From Antrihabitans auranticaus (GTDB lineage Bacteria > Actinomycetota > Actinomycetes > Mycobacteriales > Mycobacteriaceae): a stretch of DNA of 64,000 nt. The notes below the pieces were generated by a model. The model saw nothing but the letters and a program-made list of their open reading frames with translations. It did no database searches and was not told the origin of the DNA. Where the stretch lies: the NCBI RefSeq assembly GCF_016481275.1, contig NZ_JAEMNW010000006.1, positions 124,001 through 188,000 of the forward strand, written 5' to 3'. Every line of letters starts with the position of its first letter. Within the stretch, counting starts at the first letter, position 1. This document shows positions 1-7,547 of this stretch, in pieces. Both the position numbers and the translations under genes were made by a program.

Positions 1-1326
1 CAGCTCTTCGGGCTGGTCTTCGAGGTTCGTCTTGACGGACTCGACAGCCGATTCCTGCGCGGCGCGGTCGATCGTCGTCGTGACCGTGAGGCCATCGGTG
101 TAGAGCGACTGCTCGCTGATTCCGGCTTCGGCGAGTTCGTTGAGAACCTGCGACTTGATCAGACCCTCGGGGCCCTTGTCCTGGTTCGGGTCACCGGTCG
201 AGCCGAGCGGGGCAAGCACCGGGAACTGCGTGCTTGCGCGGTCGGCCGCCGACAGCGTGCCGCTTTCGACCATGCCGTCGAGAACATAGTTCCAGCGCGC
301 CTGCGCCTCGGTCGGGTTCGTCTCGGGATCGAGCTGCGACGGACGCTGAATCATCGCGGCGAGGACCGCGCCCTCGGCGACGGTCAATTCCTCGACCGGC
401 TTGTTGAAATACGCCTGCGACGCTGCGGCGATGCCGTATGTGCCACGACCGAAGTAGATCAGGTTCAGGTAGCCCTCGAGAATCTCGTCCTTGCTCCACT
501 CGCGCGACATCTTCGTCGAAATGACGAGTTCCTTCATCTTGCGAGTGATCGTCCGCTCGGACCCGACAAGTGCGTTCTTCACATACTGCTGAGTGATCGT
601 CGAGCCACCACCCGCGCTGTCGCGACCCAGCAGGTTGTCGCGCAGTGCGCGACCGAAACCGGAAACCGAGAAACCCGGGTTCGAGTAGAAGTCGCGGTCC
701 TCAGCGGCAAGCACAGCGTTGCGCACGCCCTCGGGAACCTGATCGAGCTTGACCTCGACCCGGTTGCCTTCCGGTGGCACGAAGTTGCTCAGCGGCGACC
801 CGTCCGAGTAATTGATTGCGGCGACTTTGTTCGTCGAAATGTCGCCGGGGTGCGGGACATCCACCAACGCGTAGGCGATGAGAAACACGATCATCGGGAT
901 GACCATGAAGATGGCGACGAAGCCATAGAGGACCCGACGGAAGGTTCGCCAGCGTGACGAACCCTGTGCGGGCCTGCGCGGCGGCGGGCCGGCCGGGCCC
1001 GATCCGCCAGGACCACCCGGTCCACCTGGACCGCCCGGACCACGACCGGAGGGCGGTGGTGGCACAGGACGTCCGGGTCCCGGACCGCCCGGACCCCTGC
1101 GGATCGCGTCCGCGCTGAACTGCTGTGTCGGCGCTTCGCTCGGGTTGGGTCGCTGACCCGGACGGTTCGGGAAACTGCGATCGGAAGCGGCCGGCATGCG
1201 TGTGGTCGGAGCGTCACCGAACCGGGGCCCACCTGGCGGCGGTACAGGGCGGGAGCCCCCTTGCGGTCCGGTCGGGCGGCGCGGTGGCGCATTGTCGTCC
1301 GGCTGGTCGTCGTAGGGGAAAGTCAC
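1..1326 (-). CDS. ponA1: Class A penicillin-binding protein, PonA1-like (3' end outside window)
   Basis: Bifunctional peptidoglycan glycosyltransferase/transpeptidase; 442 residues are visible and the reading frame runs off base 1. Residues 1-125 are a Pro/Gly-rich cytoplasmic tail, about 134-155 are a membrane anchor, and the GT51 domain follows with EDRDFYSNPGFS (catalytic Glu about 209) and GGGSTITQQYVKN (about 239-251). The visible part ends at the start of the transpeptidase domain, so its SxxK, SxN and KTG motifs are not in the window. The GTG start at 1326 has a GGGAG ribosome site 8 bases upstream. DUF5318 lies just upstream on the same strand and ino1/PadR are divergent, the arrangement around Rv0050 (ponA1) in M. 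tuberculosis. Family assignment is secure; the ponA1 label rests on synteny. Confidence 0.93.
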   Translation of the reverse strand, partial: MTFPYDDQPDDNAPPRRPTGPQGGSRPVPPPGGPRFGDAPTTRMPAASDRSFPNRPGQRPNPSEAPTQQFSADAIRRGPGGPGPGRPVPPPPSGRGPGGPGGPGGPGGSGPAGPPPRRPAQGSSRWRTFRRVLYGFVAIFMVIPMIVFLIAYALVDVPHPGDISTNKVAAINYSDGSPLSNFVPPEGNRVEVKLDQVPEGVRNAVLAAEDRDFYSNPGFSVSGFGRALRDNLLGRDSAGGGSTITQQYVKNALVGSERTITRKMKELVISTKMSREWSKDEILEGYLNLIYFGRGTYGIAAASQAYFNKPVEELTVAEGAVLAAMIQRPSQLDPETNPTEAQARWNYVLDGMVESGTLSAADRASTQFPVLAPLGSTGDPNQDKGPEGLIKSQVLNELAEAGISEQSLYTDGLTVTTTIDRAAQESAVESVKTNLEDQPEEL

Positions 1327-1411
1327 TTGCAAAACTCCCGTGGTCGAAATCGGTCTCCCAGGGCGCGGACGGAGCAGATACGCGAACAGACTGCTCCGCG
1401 CCCGGGTGGTC

Positions 1412-1840
1412 TTACTCGATTGCGGTGCGTCGGCTCGGCTCCGCAGCTGCAGGTGAGCGCCTTGTGCGCTTCGGTGCGGGCGTTACGCCGAGGACGTACG
1501 ACTGGACCAAGTGGTTCCAGCTGCAGGTCCTGCAAACCTCGACAACGTGAACTGAAAACTCTTCCCGCGTGGCGGCCAAGCGGACTATTTCTTCCGAGGT
1601 CCGAGCCGATCCGGAGACCGGCCCAAGCTTGTCGCCGAAGACCCAGGATACGAGAGTCAGCTGCTCTTTTCTGCAAATGGGACACACGACACTACTTCCG
1701 CGACCGTGAAATTTCGCCGCTCGAAGCAGGTACGGGCTTGCGTCGCAGACCTCGGAGACGCCCGTTCGGCCCGCGTAAACCTCGGCGAGCACGGACCGAC
1801 GCTGAAGCGCGTAGTCCACGACCTGCCGCTGTATTCGCAC
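1412..1840 (-). CDS. DUF5318 family protein (Rv0049-like)
   Basis: A 142-residue soluble protein with no signal peptide. It begins MRIQRQVVDYALQRR and carries two CxxC pairs, CPIC and CRTC, spaced like a small zinc ribbon; the conserved core includes SWVFGDKLG and SARTSEEI. This matches the actinobacterial DUF5318 family, whose M. tuberculosis member Rv0049 also sits next to ponA1. It lies 85 bp upstream of the PBP gene on the same strand and may be cotranscribed with it. The role is unknown; the Cys pairs suggest zinc binding (inference). The last 25 residues are Arg/Ala-rich and probably disordered. Confidence 0.85.
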   Translation of the reverse strand: MRIQRQVVDYALQRRSVLAEVYAGRTGVSEVCDASPYLLRAAKFHGRGSSVVCPICRKEQLTLVSWVFGDKLGPVSGSARTSEEIVRLAATREEFSVHVVEVCRTCSWNHLVQSYVLGVTPAPKRTRRSPAAAEPSRRTAIE

Positions 1841-1922
1841 GAGAACCAGAGTACGTGCGTTGGTTGGCGATGGGGCCGGTTGGGGAGACTCAGGGCGGGT
1901 CGCAGCCGCGGACGGCGGACCT

Positions 1923-1928
1923 TATTCT
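1923..1928 (+). promoter_or_regulatory. -10 box of a leaderless promoter for the first DUF1707 gene
   Basis: TATTCT lies exactly 6 bases before the GTG at 1935, so transcription would start at the start codon. The same TATTCT-N6-GTG layout occurs before the 31805 gene. No Shine-Dalgarno sequence is present. Confidence 0.5.
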
Positions 1929-1934
1929 GTGCAG

Positions 1935-2732
1935 GTGCCGAACCGGTTCTCTGCCTCGACTCGCGCGACCGACAACGATCGAGTTCTCATCTGCAGGACA
2001 CTCGACGCCGGTCTTGCCGACGGTCAATTGTCGGGCGCCGAGCACGAGTCGCGGGTGTCGACCGCGATGCATGCGAAGACCGTCGCCGAACTGCGGGCCG
2101 TTGTCACGGACCTGCAGAACGACGATCCTTTGCCGCCACCACCTCCGCGCGCTGGTGCGTCGCGCACACTGTTCCGGCTGCTCGTGCCGGCCGCCGCAAC
2201 CGTGTTGCTCCTGATTCTCCTGATTGCGCTGGCCGGCAACTTCACCAGCGGCGGCGCCGACGAGGACGATCCGGACAAGGCTCTCGGCTCCCGGGGCTAC
2301 CTGTCGTTACGCGGATTGACCGAAGTGGTCGACGTCATCCGCACCGACCTCGGCACGACGACCGTCGACGACCTCACGATCTACGAGGACTATGCAGTCG
2401 TCGAGACAATCGATCCCCAGGCTCCGCGGCTCACCGTCAGCCACTACTACGACGGTGATTTCCGGACGACCTCCGGTTCGTCGCGCGATCCGAACGTTCC
2501 ACCTCTCGATCTCACGACGATCGACCTCCCGAAACTGGCAGGCATCGTTGCGGGCATCGGCCGGAGCGTGAACCTCGAGCGCGTCGACGATGTCTACGTC
2601 GTCGCCACGAGTACCGAAGACGGTCCGGAGATACTCGTCTACGGCAAGAACGACCTGAGCGAAACCGGCTACGTCAACATCGAACCCAGCGGCCGGTTCG
2701 TGTCCGTCTATCCATTCGACCCGGAACGGTAG
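1935..2732 (+). CDS. DUF1707 membrane protein (Rv0048c-like), copy 1
   Basis: 265 residues. The N-terminal DUF1707 domain reads RATDNDRVLICRTLDAGLAD and is followed by LSGAEHESRV. One transmembrane helix follows (LFRLLVPAAATVLLLILLIALAG, about 80-100), then an extracytoplasmic domain of about 165 residues. The start is set at GTG 1935 because of the leaderless -10 box; GTG 1929 and a longer upstream frame also exist. Divergent from DUF5318 and 9 bp ahead of a paralogue, it occupies the Rv0048c position beside PadR and ino1. DUF1707 proteins are common actinobacterial surface proteins of unknown function; a role at the cell envelope is inferred from location and topology only. Confidence 0.82.
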   Translation: MPNRFSASTRATDNDRVLICRTLDAGLADGQLSGAEHESRVSTAMHAKTVAELRAVVTDLQNDDPLPPPPPRAGASRTLFRLLVPAAATVLLLILLIALAGNFTSGGADEDDPDKALGSRGYLSLRGLTEVVDVIRTDLGTTTVDDLTIYEDYAVVETIDPQAPRLTVSHYYDGDFRTTSGSSRDPNVPPLDLTTIDLPKLAGIVAGIGRSVNLERVDDVYVVATSTEDGPEILVYGKNDLSETGYVNIEPSGRFVSVYPFDPER

Positions 2733-2741
2733 GCCGAGCCA

Positions 2742-3572
2742 GTGAGTAGAGGCAGAGGTGCGCGGTTCCGCGCGCGGGACATCGACCGGGCAACGATCGC
2801 GACCGCGTTGGACAATGCCTATGCCGAAGGCCAGCTGACCTTCGACGAGCATCGCGCACGAGTCGAGCGGGCACGTTCCGCGGTGTATCTGGGCGACCTC
2901 GACGCACTCGTGGGCGATTTGCAACGGCCAGTCGATCTACCGCGCCCGACCGCAGGCCCGAAGCCCGCGGGCGCAGGAGCTGTGGGTTGGCTCGTGGCGA
3001 TCGTTGCGCTGGTACTCGGCGCGGGACTCGTCTGGTTCGTTGCCCGCGGCGGTGACGATGCCGACGACCAGCCCCAGGCGGCCGCGGCCACGGCAACGAC
3101 CACCGTGGTCCCTACGGAGGTCGCGCCGATCTACGCGCCGACCGTGAGGGTCGACACAGTGGACGGGTTGCGAGAGTTCGTCGACTTGTATCGCGAGCGG
3201 TTCGGCGACACGATCGCCGACGAGGGTTCGATGCACCCCGACGGCCAGTACATAGTCTTCGATCGGGCGGAGGCGCCCAACCGTGTCCGTGCGTATACGT
3301 TTCGTGGTGGTTTCGATCCTGGCGCCTTGACTGCGCGAGACCCGAACACGCAGGTCATCGACCTTTCCCTGCTCAACGTCGACGCCGTCATCGGACTGCA
3401 GAACGGTGCTCCACTCGCCGTCGGCGTACCCGACGGGAAGGTCACCCACATGTCGCTGCAGCCGAACCGCGGAGTCCCGACGATTTCGGTTCACGTGAAC
3501 AACGAATTCGGCGAGAGCGGGTACCTCCAGGCCGACTTCGACGGCCGGATACTGTCTGTCCACGGTCGCTGA
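2742..3572 (+). CDS. DUF1707 membrane protein, copy 2
   Basis: 276 residues, a tandem paralogue of the preceding gene. It has a DUF1707 domain (ARDIDRATIATALDNAYAEG, about 10-60), a membrane helix around 80-105 (VGWLVAIVALVLGAGLVWFVA) and an outer domain with the same layout as copy 1. That domain contains a T-V-DGLREFVDLYRERFGD segment matching GLTEVVDVIRTDLGTTT in copy 1. The start GTG 2742 is 9 bp after the copy 1 stop, so the two are almost certainly one transcript. The duplication next to PadR-ino1 is the only obvious departure from the mycobacterial arrangement. Function unknown. Confidence 0.82.
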   Translation: MSRGRGARFRARDIDRATIATALDNAYAEGQLTFDEHRARVERARSAVYLGDLDALVGDLQRPVDLPRPTAGPKPAGAGAVGWLVAIVALVLGAGLVWFVARGGDDADDQPQAAAATATTTVVPTEVAPIYAPTVRVDTVDGLREFVDLYRERFGDTIADEGSMHPDGQYIVFDRAEAPNRVRAYTFRGGFDPGALTARDPNTQVIDLSLLNVDAVIGLQNGAPLAVGVPDGKVTHMSLQPNRGVPTISVHVNNEFGESGYLQADFDGRILSVHGR

Positions 3573-3607
3573 CATCTCGCTCGATGTGTCGCAGATAGCT
3601 ATGCCCA

Positions 3608-3628
3608 ACTATATCGGTGCGATATAGT
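3608..3628. promoter_or_regulatory. Perfect inverted repeat, probable PadR operator
   Basis: ACTATATCG and CGATATAGT form perfect 9-bp arms separated by GTG, 51 bp upstream of the PadR start. A symmetric AT-rich site just upstream of a PadR gene is the usual autoregulatory operator arrangement. It probably controls the PadR-ino1 pair. Confidence 0.65.
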
Positions 3629-3679
3629 GAGCCATCGCATCAAGCGGTTATGTTCTGACGACTCCAGGAGGTGAGGCCC

Positions 3680-4240
3680 GTGCTCGAACTCGCAATTCTC
3701 GGGCTGCTCCTGGAGTCGCCCATGCATGGCTACGAATTGCGGAAGAGATTGACGGGTCTGCTGGGAGCCTTCCGGGCTTTTTCGTACGGCTCGCTCTACC
3801 CCACACTTCGTCGCATGCAAGCCGACGGGTTGATCGCCGAGGACGCAGGTCCCGACGGCACCCTGAAGCGCCGGGCACGACGTGTGTATCAGTTGACTCC
3901 GCTCGGCAGAAAGAGATTTGCCGAGCTCGTCGCAGATACAGGCCCGCAGAACTACACCGACGACGGCTTCGGCGTTCATCTCGCCTTCTTCAGCCGCACA
4001 CCCGCCGAGGCGCGTATGCGGATTCTCGAAGGTAGGCGACGCCAGGTCGAGGAGCGCCGCGAGGGGCTCCGTGAGGCCGTTGGGCGCGCGAGCAGCTCGC
4101 TCGATCGCTACACCCGGCAGCTCCACCAGCTGGGCCTCGAATCCAGCGAGCGCGAAGTGCGCTGGCTTAACGAACTGATTGCCGCCGAACAGTCATCGAA
4201 ATCGGCACTACCGAAAGAAGGAGAACCCGACCATGGGTGA
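3680..4240 (+). CDS. PadR family transcriptional regulator
   Basis: 186 residues. The N-terminal winged helix begins [20 protein letters not shown], includes the wing region [19 protein letters not shown] and ends near residue 75 at [11 protein letters not shown]. The C-terminal half is helical (PadR_C, Vir-like), with [18 protein letters not shown] in a dimerization coil. GTG 3680 is preferred over GTG 3671 because AGGAGG at 3667-3672 is correctly spaced only for 3680. The end overlaps ino1 by 8 bp, so the two are translationally coupled. In M. tuberculosis the neighbour of ino1 (Rv0047c) is the same family, so control of inositol synthesis is a reasonable inference. Confidence 0.9.
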   Translation: MLELAILGLLLESPMHGYELRKRLTGLLGAFRAFSYGSLYPTLRRMQADGLIAEDAGPDGTLKRRARRVYQLTPLGRKRFAELVADTGPQNYTDDGFGVHLAFFSRTPAEARMRILEGRRRQVEERREGLREAVGRASSSLDRYTRQLHQLGLESSEREVRWLNELIAAEQSSKSALPKEGEPDHG

Positions 4241-5315
4241 AAACAGCACCACGGTGCGCGTGGCCATTGTGGGCGTGGGCAACTGCGCCTCCTCCCTGGT
4301 CCAGGGCGTGCAGTACTACAAGGATGCCGATGAGACGGCCACCGTTCCCGGCCTGATGCACGTGAAGTTCGGGCAGTACCACGTCCGCGACGTCAAGTTC
4401 GTCGCCGCGTTCGACGTGGACGCCAAGAAGGTCGGCTTCGACCTCTCCGAGGCGATCTTCGCGAGCGAGAACAACACCATCAAGATCTCCGACGTGCCGC
4501 CGAGCGACGTCGTCGTTCAGCGTGGCCCGACTCTCGACGGCATCGGCAAGTACTACGCCGAGACCATCGAGCTGTCCGAAGCCGAGCCTGTCGACATGGT
4601 CAAGGCGCTCAAAGACGCCAAGGTCGACGTTCTCGTCTCCTACCTGCCCGTGGGTTCGGAAGAGGCCGACAAGTTCTACGCCCAGGCGTGCATCGATGCC
4701 GGTGTGGCCTTCGTCAACGCGCTTCCCGTCTTCATCGCCTCCGACCCGGTCTGGGCCGCGAAGTTCAAGGATGCCGGCGTTCCGATCGTCGGTGACGACA
4801 TCAAGAGCCAGGTTGGCGCCACCATCACCCACCGTGTGATGGCGAAGCTGTTCGAGGACCGCGGAGTGCAGCTCGACCGCACGATGCAGCTCAACGTCGG
4901 CGGCAACATGGACTTCAAGAACATGCTCGAGCGCGAGCGTCTCGAGTCGAAGAAGATCTCGAAGACTCAGGCCGTCACGTCGAACCTCACCCGCGAGTTG
5001 GGTGCCGGCAACGTGCACATCGGCCCGTCGGATCACGTCGGCTGGCTCGACGATCGCAAGTGGGCCTACGTCCGCCTCGAAGGCCGCGCCTTCGGTGACG
5101 TTCCGCTCAACCTGGAGTACAAGCTCGAGGTCTGGGACTCGCCGAACTCGGCCGGCATCATCATCGACGCGGTGCGTGCGGCGAAGATCGCCCTCGATCG
5201 CGGCGTCGGCGGACCGGTTTACCCGGCCTCGGCCTACCTGATGAAGTCCCCGCCGATTCAGATGGCGGACGACAAGGCTCGTACCGAGCTGGAAGCCTTC
5301 ATCATCGAGGCGTAG
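4233..5315 (+). CDS. ino1: Inositol-3-phosphate synthase
   Basis: 360 residues, close to the mycobacterial enzyme (about 367). It converts glucose 6-phosphate to 1L-myo-inositol 1-phosphate with NAD+, the first step to phosphatidylinositol, mannosides and mycothiol. Visible features are the Rossmann start [19 protein letters not shown], the SYLPVGSE segment, [12 protein letters not shown] and the [11 protein letters not shown] loop, all characteristic of actinobacterial MIPS. ATG 4233 has an AGAAGGAG site about 9 bases upstream, inside the PadR reading frame. A strong hairpin follows the stop codon. Assignment is secure. Confidence 0.97.
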   Translation: MGENSTTVRVAIVGVGNCASSLVQGVQYYKDADETATVPGLMHVKFGQYHVRDVKFVAAFDVDAKKVGFDLSEAIFASENNTIKISDVPPSDVVVQRGPTLDGIGKYYAETIELSEAEPVDMVKALKDAKVDVLVSYLPVGSEEADKFYAQACIDAGVAFVNALPVFIASDPVWAAKFKDAGVPIVGDDIKSQVGATITHRVMAKLFEDRGVQLDRTMQLNVGGNMDFKNMLERERLESKKISKTQAVTSNLTRELGAGNVHIGPSDHVGWLDDRKWAYVRLEGRAFGDVPLNLEYKLEVWDSPNSAGIIIDAVRAAKIALDRGVGGPVYPASAYLMKSPPIQMADDKARTELEAFIIEA

Positions 5316-5328
5316 TCATCGACTCGAG

Positions 5329-5370
5329 ATGCGCGGCTGGCCAGTCGAAAGACTCGCGAGCCGCGCATTC
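5329..5370. terminator. Hairpin terminator between ino1 and the convergent GyrI-like gene
   Basis: ATGCGCGGCT (5329-5338) pairs perfectly with AGCCGCGCAT (5359-5368), followed by TCTT. Inside the loop AGTC-GAAA-GACT forms a second small stem. It can serve both converging transcripts. Confidence 0.7.
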
Positions 5371-5381
5371 TTGTAGGTGCG

Positions 5382-5813
5382 CTATTGCGCGGAAATCGAT
5401 ACGTAGACCTCGACTGTTTCGGCGTCCACGAAGCGCTCCAGATCCGCGACATGCGTGCGCGTTATCTGCCCCGCGTTCTCTGCTTTCAACACTTCGCCCC
5501 ATGCCGTCCGGGTGAGGTCGTACGGCTTACCTGCAACGGCGAACTTTGCGTACTTGCCCGCGGGGATCACCGTGAGCACGTCGCCCGGATCGACCTCGTC
5601 GATCGACCGGCACTCGTAGCCGAGGACTGCCGCGCTGCGGCCGTCCTGCCCGACGTATGCGGCGACCCTGCGGCCAGGTCTGCCACGCGCGAGGTAGCGG
5701 TCCCAGGTGAAGTTCACCAGGTCCAAGTCACGGCGAGTGACCTCGCGCCCGCCGAGCGGAATGGTCAATCCCGCAACGATGCTTTCGTCGAGTTCGACAA
5801 TTTCGAAATTCAC
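5382..5813 (-). CDS. GyrI-like / effector-binding domain protein, copy 2
   Basis: 143 residues consisting of one stand-alone AraC-type effector-binding (GyrI-like, SOUL-fold) domain. It begins with NFEIVELDESIVAGLTIPLG and ends in the strand TVEVYVSI typical of the fold. There is no DNA-binding domain and no signal peptide. GTG 5813 overlaps the stop of the upstream paralogue by 4 bp. Such single-domain proteins bind or hydrolyse small hydrophobic molecules in some bacteria; no ligand can be read from the sequence. Function otherwise unknown. Confidence 0.75.
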   Translation of the reverse strand: MNFEIVELDESIVAGLTIPLGGREVTRRDLDLVNFTWDRYLARGRPGRRVAAYVGQDGRSAAVLGYECRSIDEVDPGDVLTVIPAGKYAKFAVAGKPYDLTRTAWGEVLKAENAGQITRTHVADLERFVDAETVEVYVSISAQ

Positions 5814-6268
5814 TTGACTGCCTGCTTATCGGCTAGCGCAACGAATACTTCGACAGTGTTCGCGTCCGGATAACGCTCGAAATCTCCCGTGTACGCGCGA
5901 ACGAGTTCGCCCTCGGCCTCGGCGTCCCACACCGACCGCCAAAGTGCGGCGATAGTGTCGCCGAGGTTGTCGCCATTGCGTACGAACCGCGCGAAGTTGC
6001 CCGCCGGAATTCTGGCAAGCACGTCGCCTGGCACGACATCGGAGACGGAGTGGCAGCGGTAGCCGGCAATGTGGGTGAGGTACGAGTTCAGTTCCGGTGC
6101 GTGGTCGACGTAGGCCGTGGCGGGGTAACCGGGGAGCGTGCGAGCGAGCGTGCGCTGCCAGACCTCCTCGACCCGCTTGCGGCGGGAGCCCTCGACGGCG
6201 AGTGCCGGACTACGCAGGACCGTGCCTGCGACCAGCGTTTCGCCTCGCTGCACGACACTGAAATTCAC
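5810..6268 (-). CDS. GyrI-like / effector-binding domain protein, copy 1
   Basis: 152 residues with the same single-domain fold as the downstream gene: NFSVVQRGETLVAGTVLRSP at the start, GYRCHSVSDVVPGDVLARIP in the middle and NTVEVFVALAD at the end. The shared pattern DVxPGDVLxxIPAGxxAxF shows the two are tandem duplicates that have diverged. GTG 6268 is the most upstream sensible start. It is the first gene of a two-gene unit. Ligand and role are unknown. Confidence 0.75.
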   Translation of the reverse strand: MNFSVVQRGETLVAGTVLRSPALAVEGSRRKRVEEVWQRTLARTLPGYPATAYVDHAPELNSYLTHIAGYRCHSVSDVVPGDVLARIPAGNFARFVRNGDNLGDTIAALWRSVWDAEAEGELVRAYTGDFERYPDANTVEVFVALADKQAVK

Positions 6269-6389
6269 CTACAGACCCCCAGCCTCACAGAGAATTGCTC
6301 GCCCGTTGCTGCGTTCATCATGCCGTACGGGAGGCCTTGCCGCCGACGCGGCCCCGGCCCTACTGACTTGCCCGTATGCGCGCTCCGGA

Positions 6390-7514
6390 TCAATGTGGGC
6401 CGCCTTCGGCGATCCGGTATACCCGCTGCGCAGTCGCTCGAAACACCTGATCAGCCACGACGTTGCCGCGCGGTTTCAGCGCTTCGAGCACCGTCTCGAC
6501 CGTCCCGGAAGCGTCCGAGACCGGCTTCTCCAGAGGCGTGTTCGAGCCCCACATGGTTCGGTCCGCGCCGAACACGTCGAGCGTGTGATCGACGAGCGGT
6601 GCAACTCGCTCCACCAATTCCTGCACCGGTACAGAATGCCCCCGCAACGGCAACTCGTGACCGAGAACGGGAAGCATAAGTCCGGTCAACTTTGCTACGA
6701 CGTTCTGCCGCGCTGCGACCGCGGCGAGGTCGTCACGCCAGGCGTCGAGCAGGCCGCGCCGCTCGGCGAGCGACCGGCCGGTATTGCGACCGACGGGGCC
6801 GAAGATTCCGGCGGGGGTGCCGACGTGATCGAGCACGATGGTGACTTCGGGGTACCGTCGCGCGAGTTCGGCGACGTCGGGTAGATCTTGGGAGTAGACC
6901 CAGGCGTCGAAGGTCAGGTCGCGCTGTGCGAGCTGTGCGAAGCCGTCGAGAAACCTCGGCTGAACAAGCAGTCGCGGATCGTTCGTCCACGAGCGCACGC
7001 CGCGGTCCGGGTGGTGAGCCGCGATGCACCGTACGCCGCGGAACAATTCGGACGCGTCCTGATGCGCGTCGAGAACGGCGCCGAAATTGGGTGTGCGAGG
7101 GTCCGCGTGCCCGATGATCGCGCCGAGTCGAGGACCGCGTCCTTCCGAACCAGCGCGCGGAAAGGGCAGGCTCGCAATCCATTTCGTCTCGTCGACGGAG
7201 GCGAATTCGCCTTTCCCACGCCAACCGGACTCGATGTGCACACACGATTCGACGGGCAGGCCCGCAATATCGCGACGGTAATCACCGACCAGATAGGGAT
7301 TCGCCAGATAGACCGGATCTGCGATCGACTCGCGATCCGATTTCGGCAGGAGTCTGAAGGTCGCATCCAGTAGTCGGGGGATGCCGATCAGCGAATTGAT
7401 CTGTAGCAGAACATCACGCGGGGTGCTCTGCGGGTCCCATTGGTGCATATGGGTGTCGACTATTCGCAGGCGGAAGTCGGATGTGACCTGTCCTGGCGCC
7501 GATTCGCTCGCCAT
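6390..7514 (-). CDS. Amidohydrolase family protein (metal-dependent TIM barrel)
   Basis: 374 residues of the amidohydrolase-2 type (PF04909). The first metal motif is VDTHMHQWD (about 19-27), followed by ESCVHIESGW, AIIGHADP, the barrel strand VTIVLDHVGTP (about 243) and VFGADRTMWGSNTP (about 320) with the catalytic-type Asp. Relatives include lactone hydrolases and decarboxylases acting on aromatic acids. The substrate cannot be inferred here because neighbours are unrelated. It ends 33 bp from the second class A PBP gene, upstream on the same strand. Confidence 0.85.
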   Translation of the reverse strand: MASESAPGQVTSDFRLRIVDTHMHQWDPQSTPRDVLLQINSLIGIPRLLDATFRLLPKSDRESIADPVYLANPYLVGDYRRDIAGLPVESCVHIESGWRGKGEFASVDETKWIASLPFPRAGSEGRGPRLGAIIGHADPRTPNFGAVLDAHQDASELFRGVRCIAAHHPDRGVRSWTNDPRLLVQPRFLDGFAQLAQRDLTFDAWVYSQDLPDVAELARRYPEVTIVLDHVGTPAGIFGPVGRNTGRSLAERRGLLDAWRDDLAAVAARQNVVAKLTGLMLPVLGHELPLRGHSVPVQELVERVAPLVDHTLDVFGADRTMWGSNTPLEKPVSDASGTVETVLEALKPRGNVVADQVFRATAQRVYRIAEGGPH

Positions 7515-7547
7515 GCGGGTGGGTTCGCTCCCTTCGCGCCGGATCGA

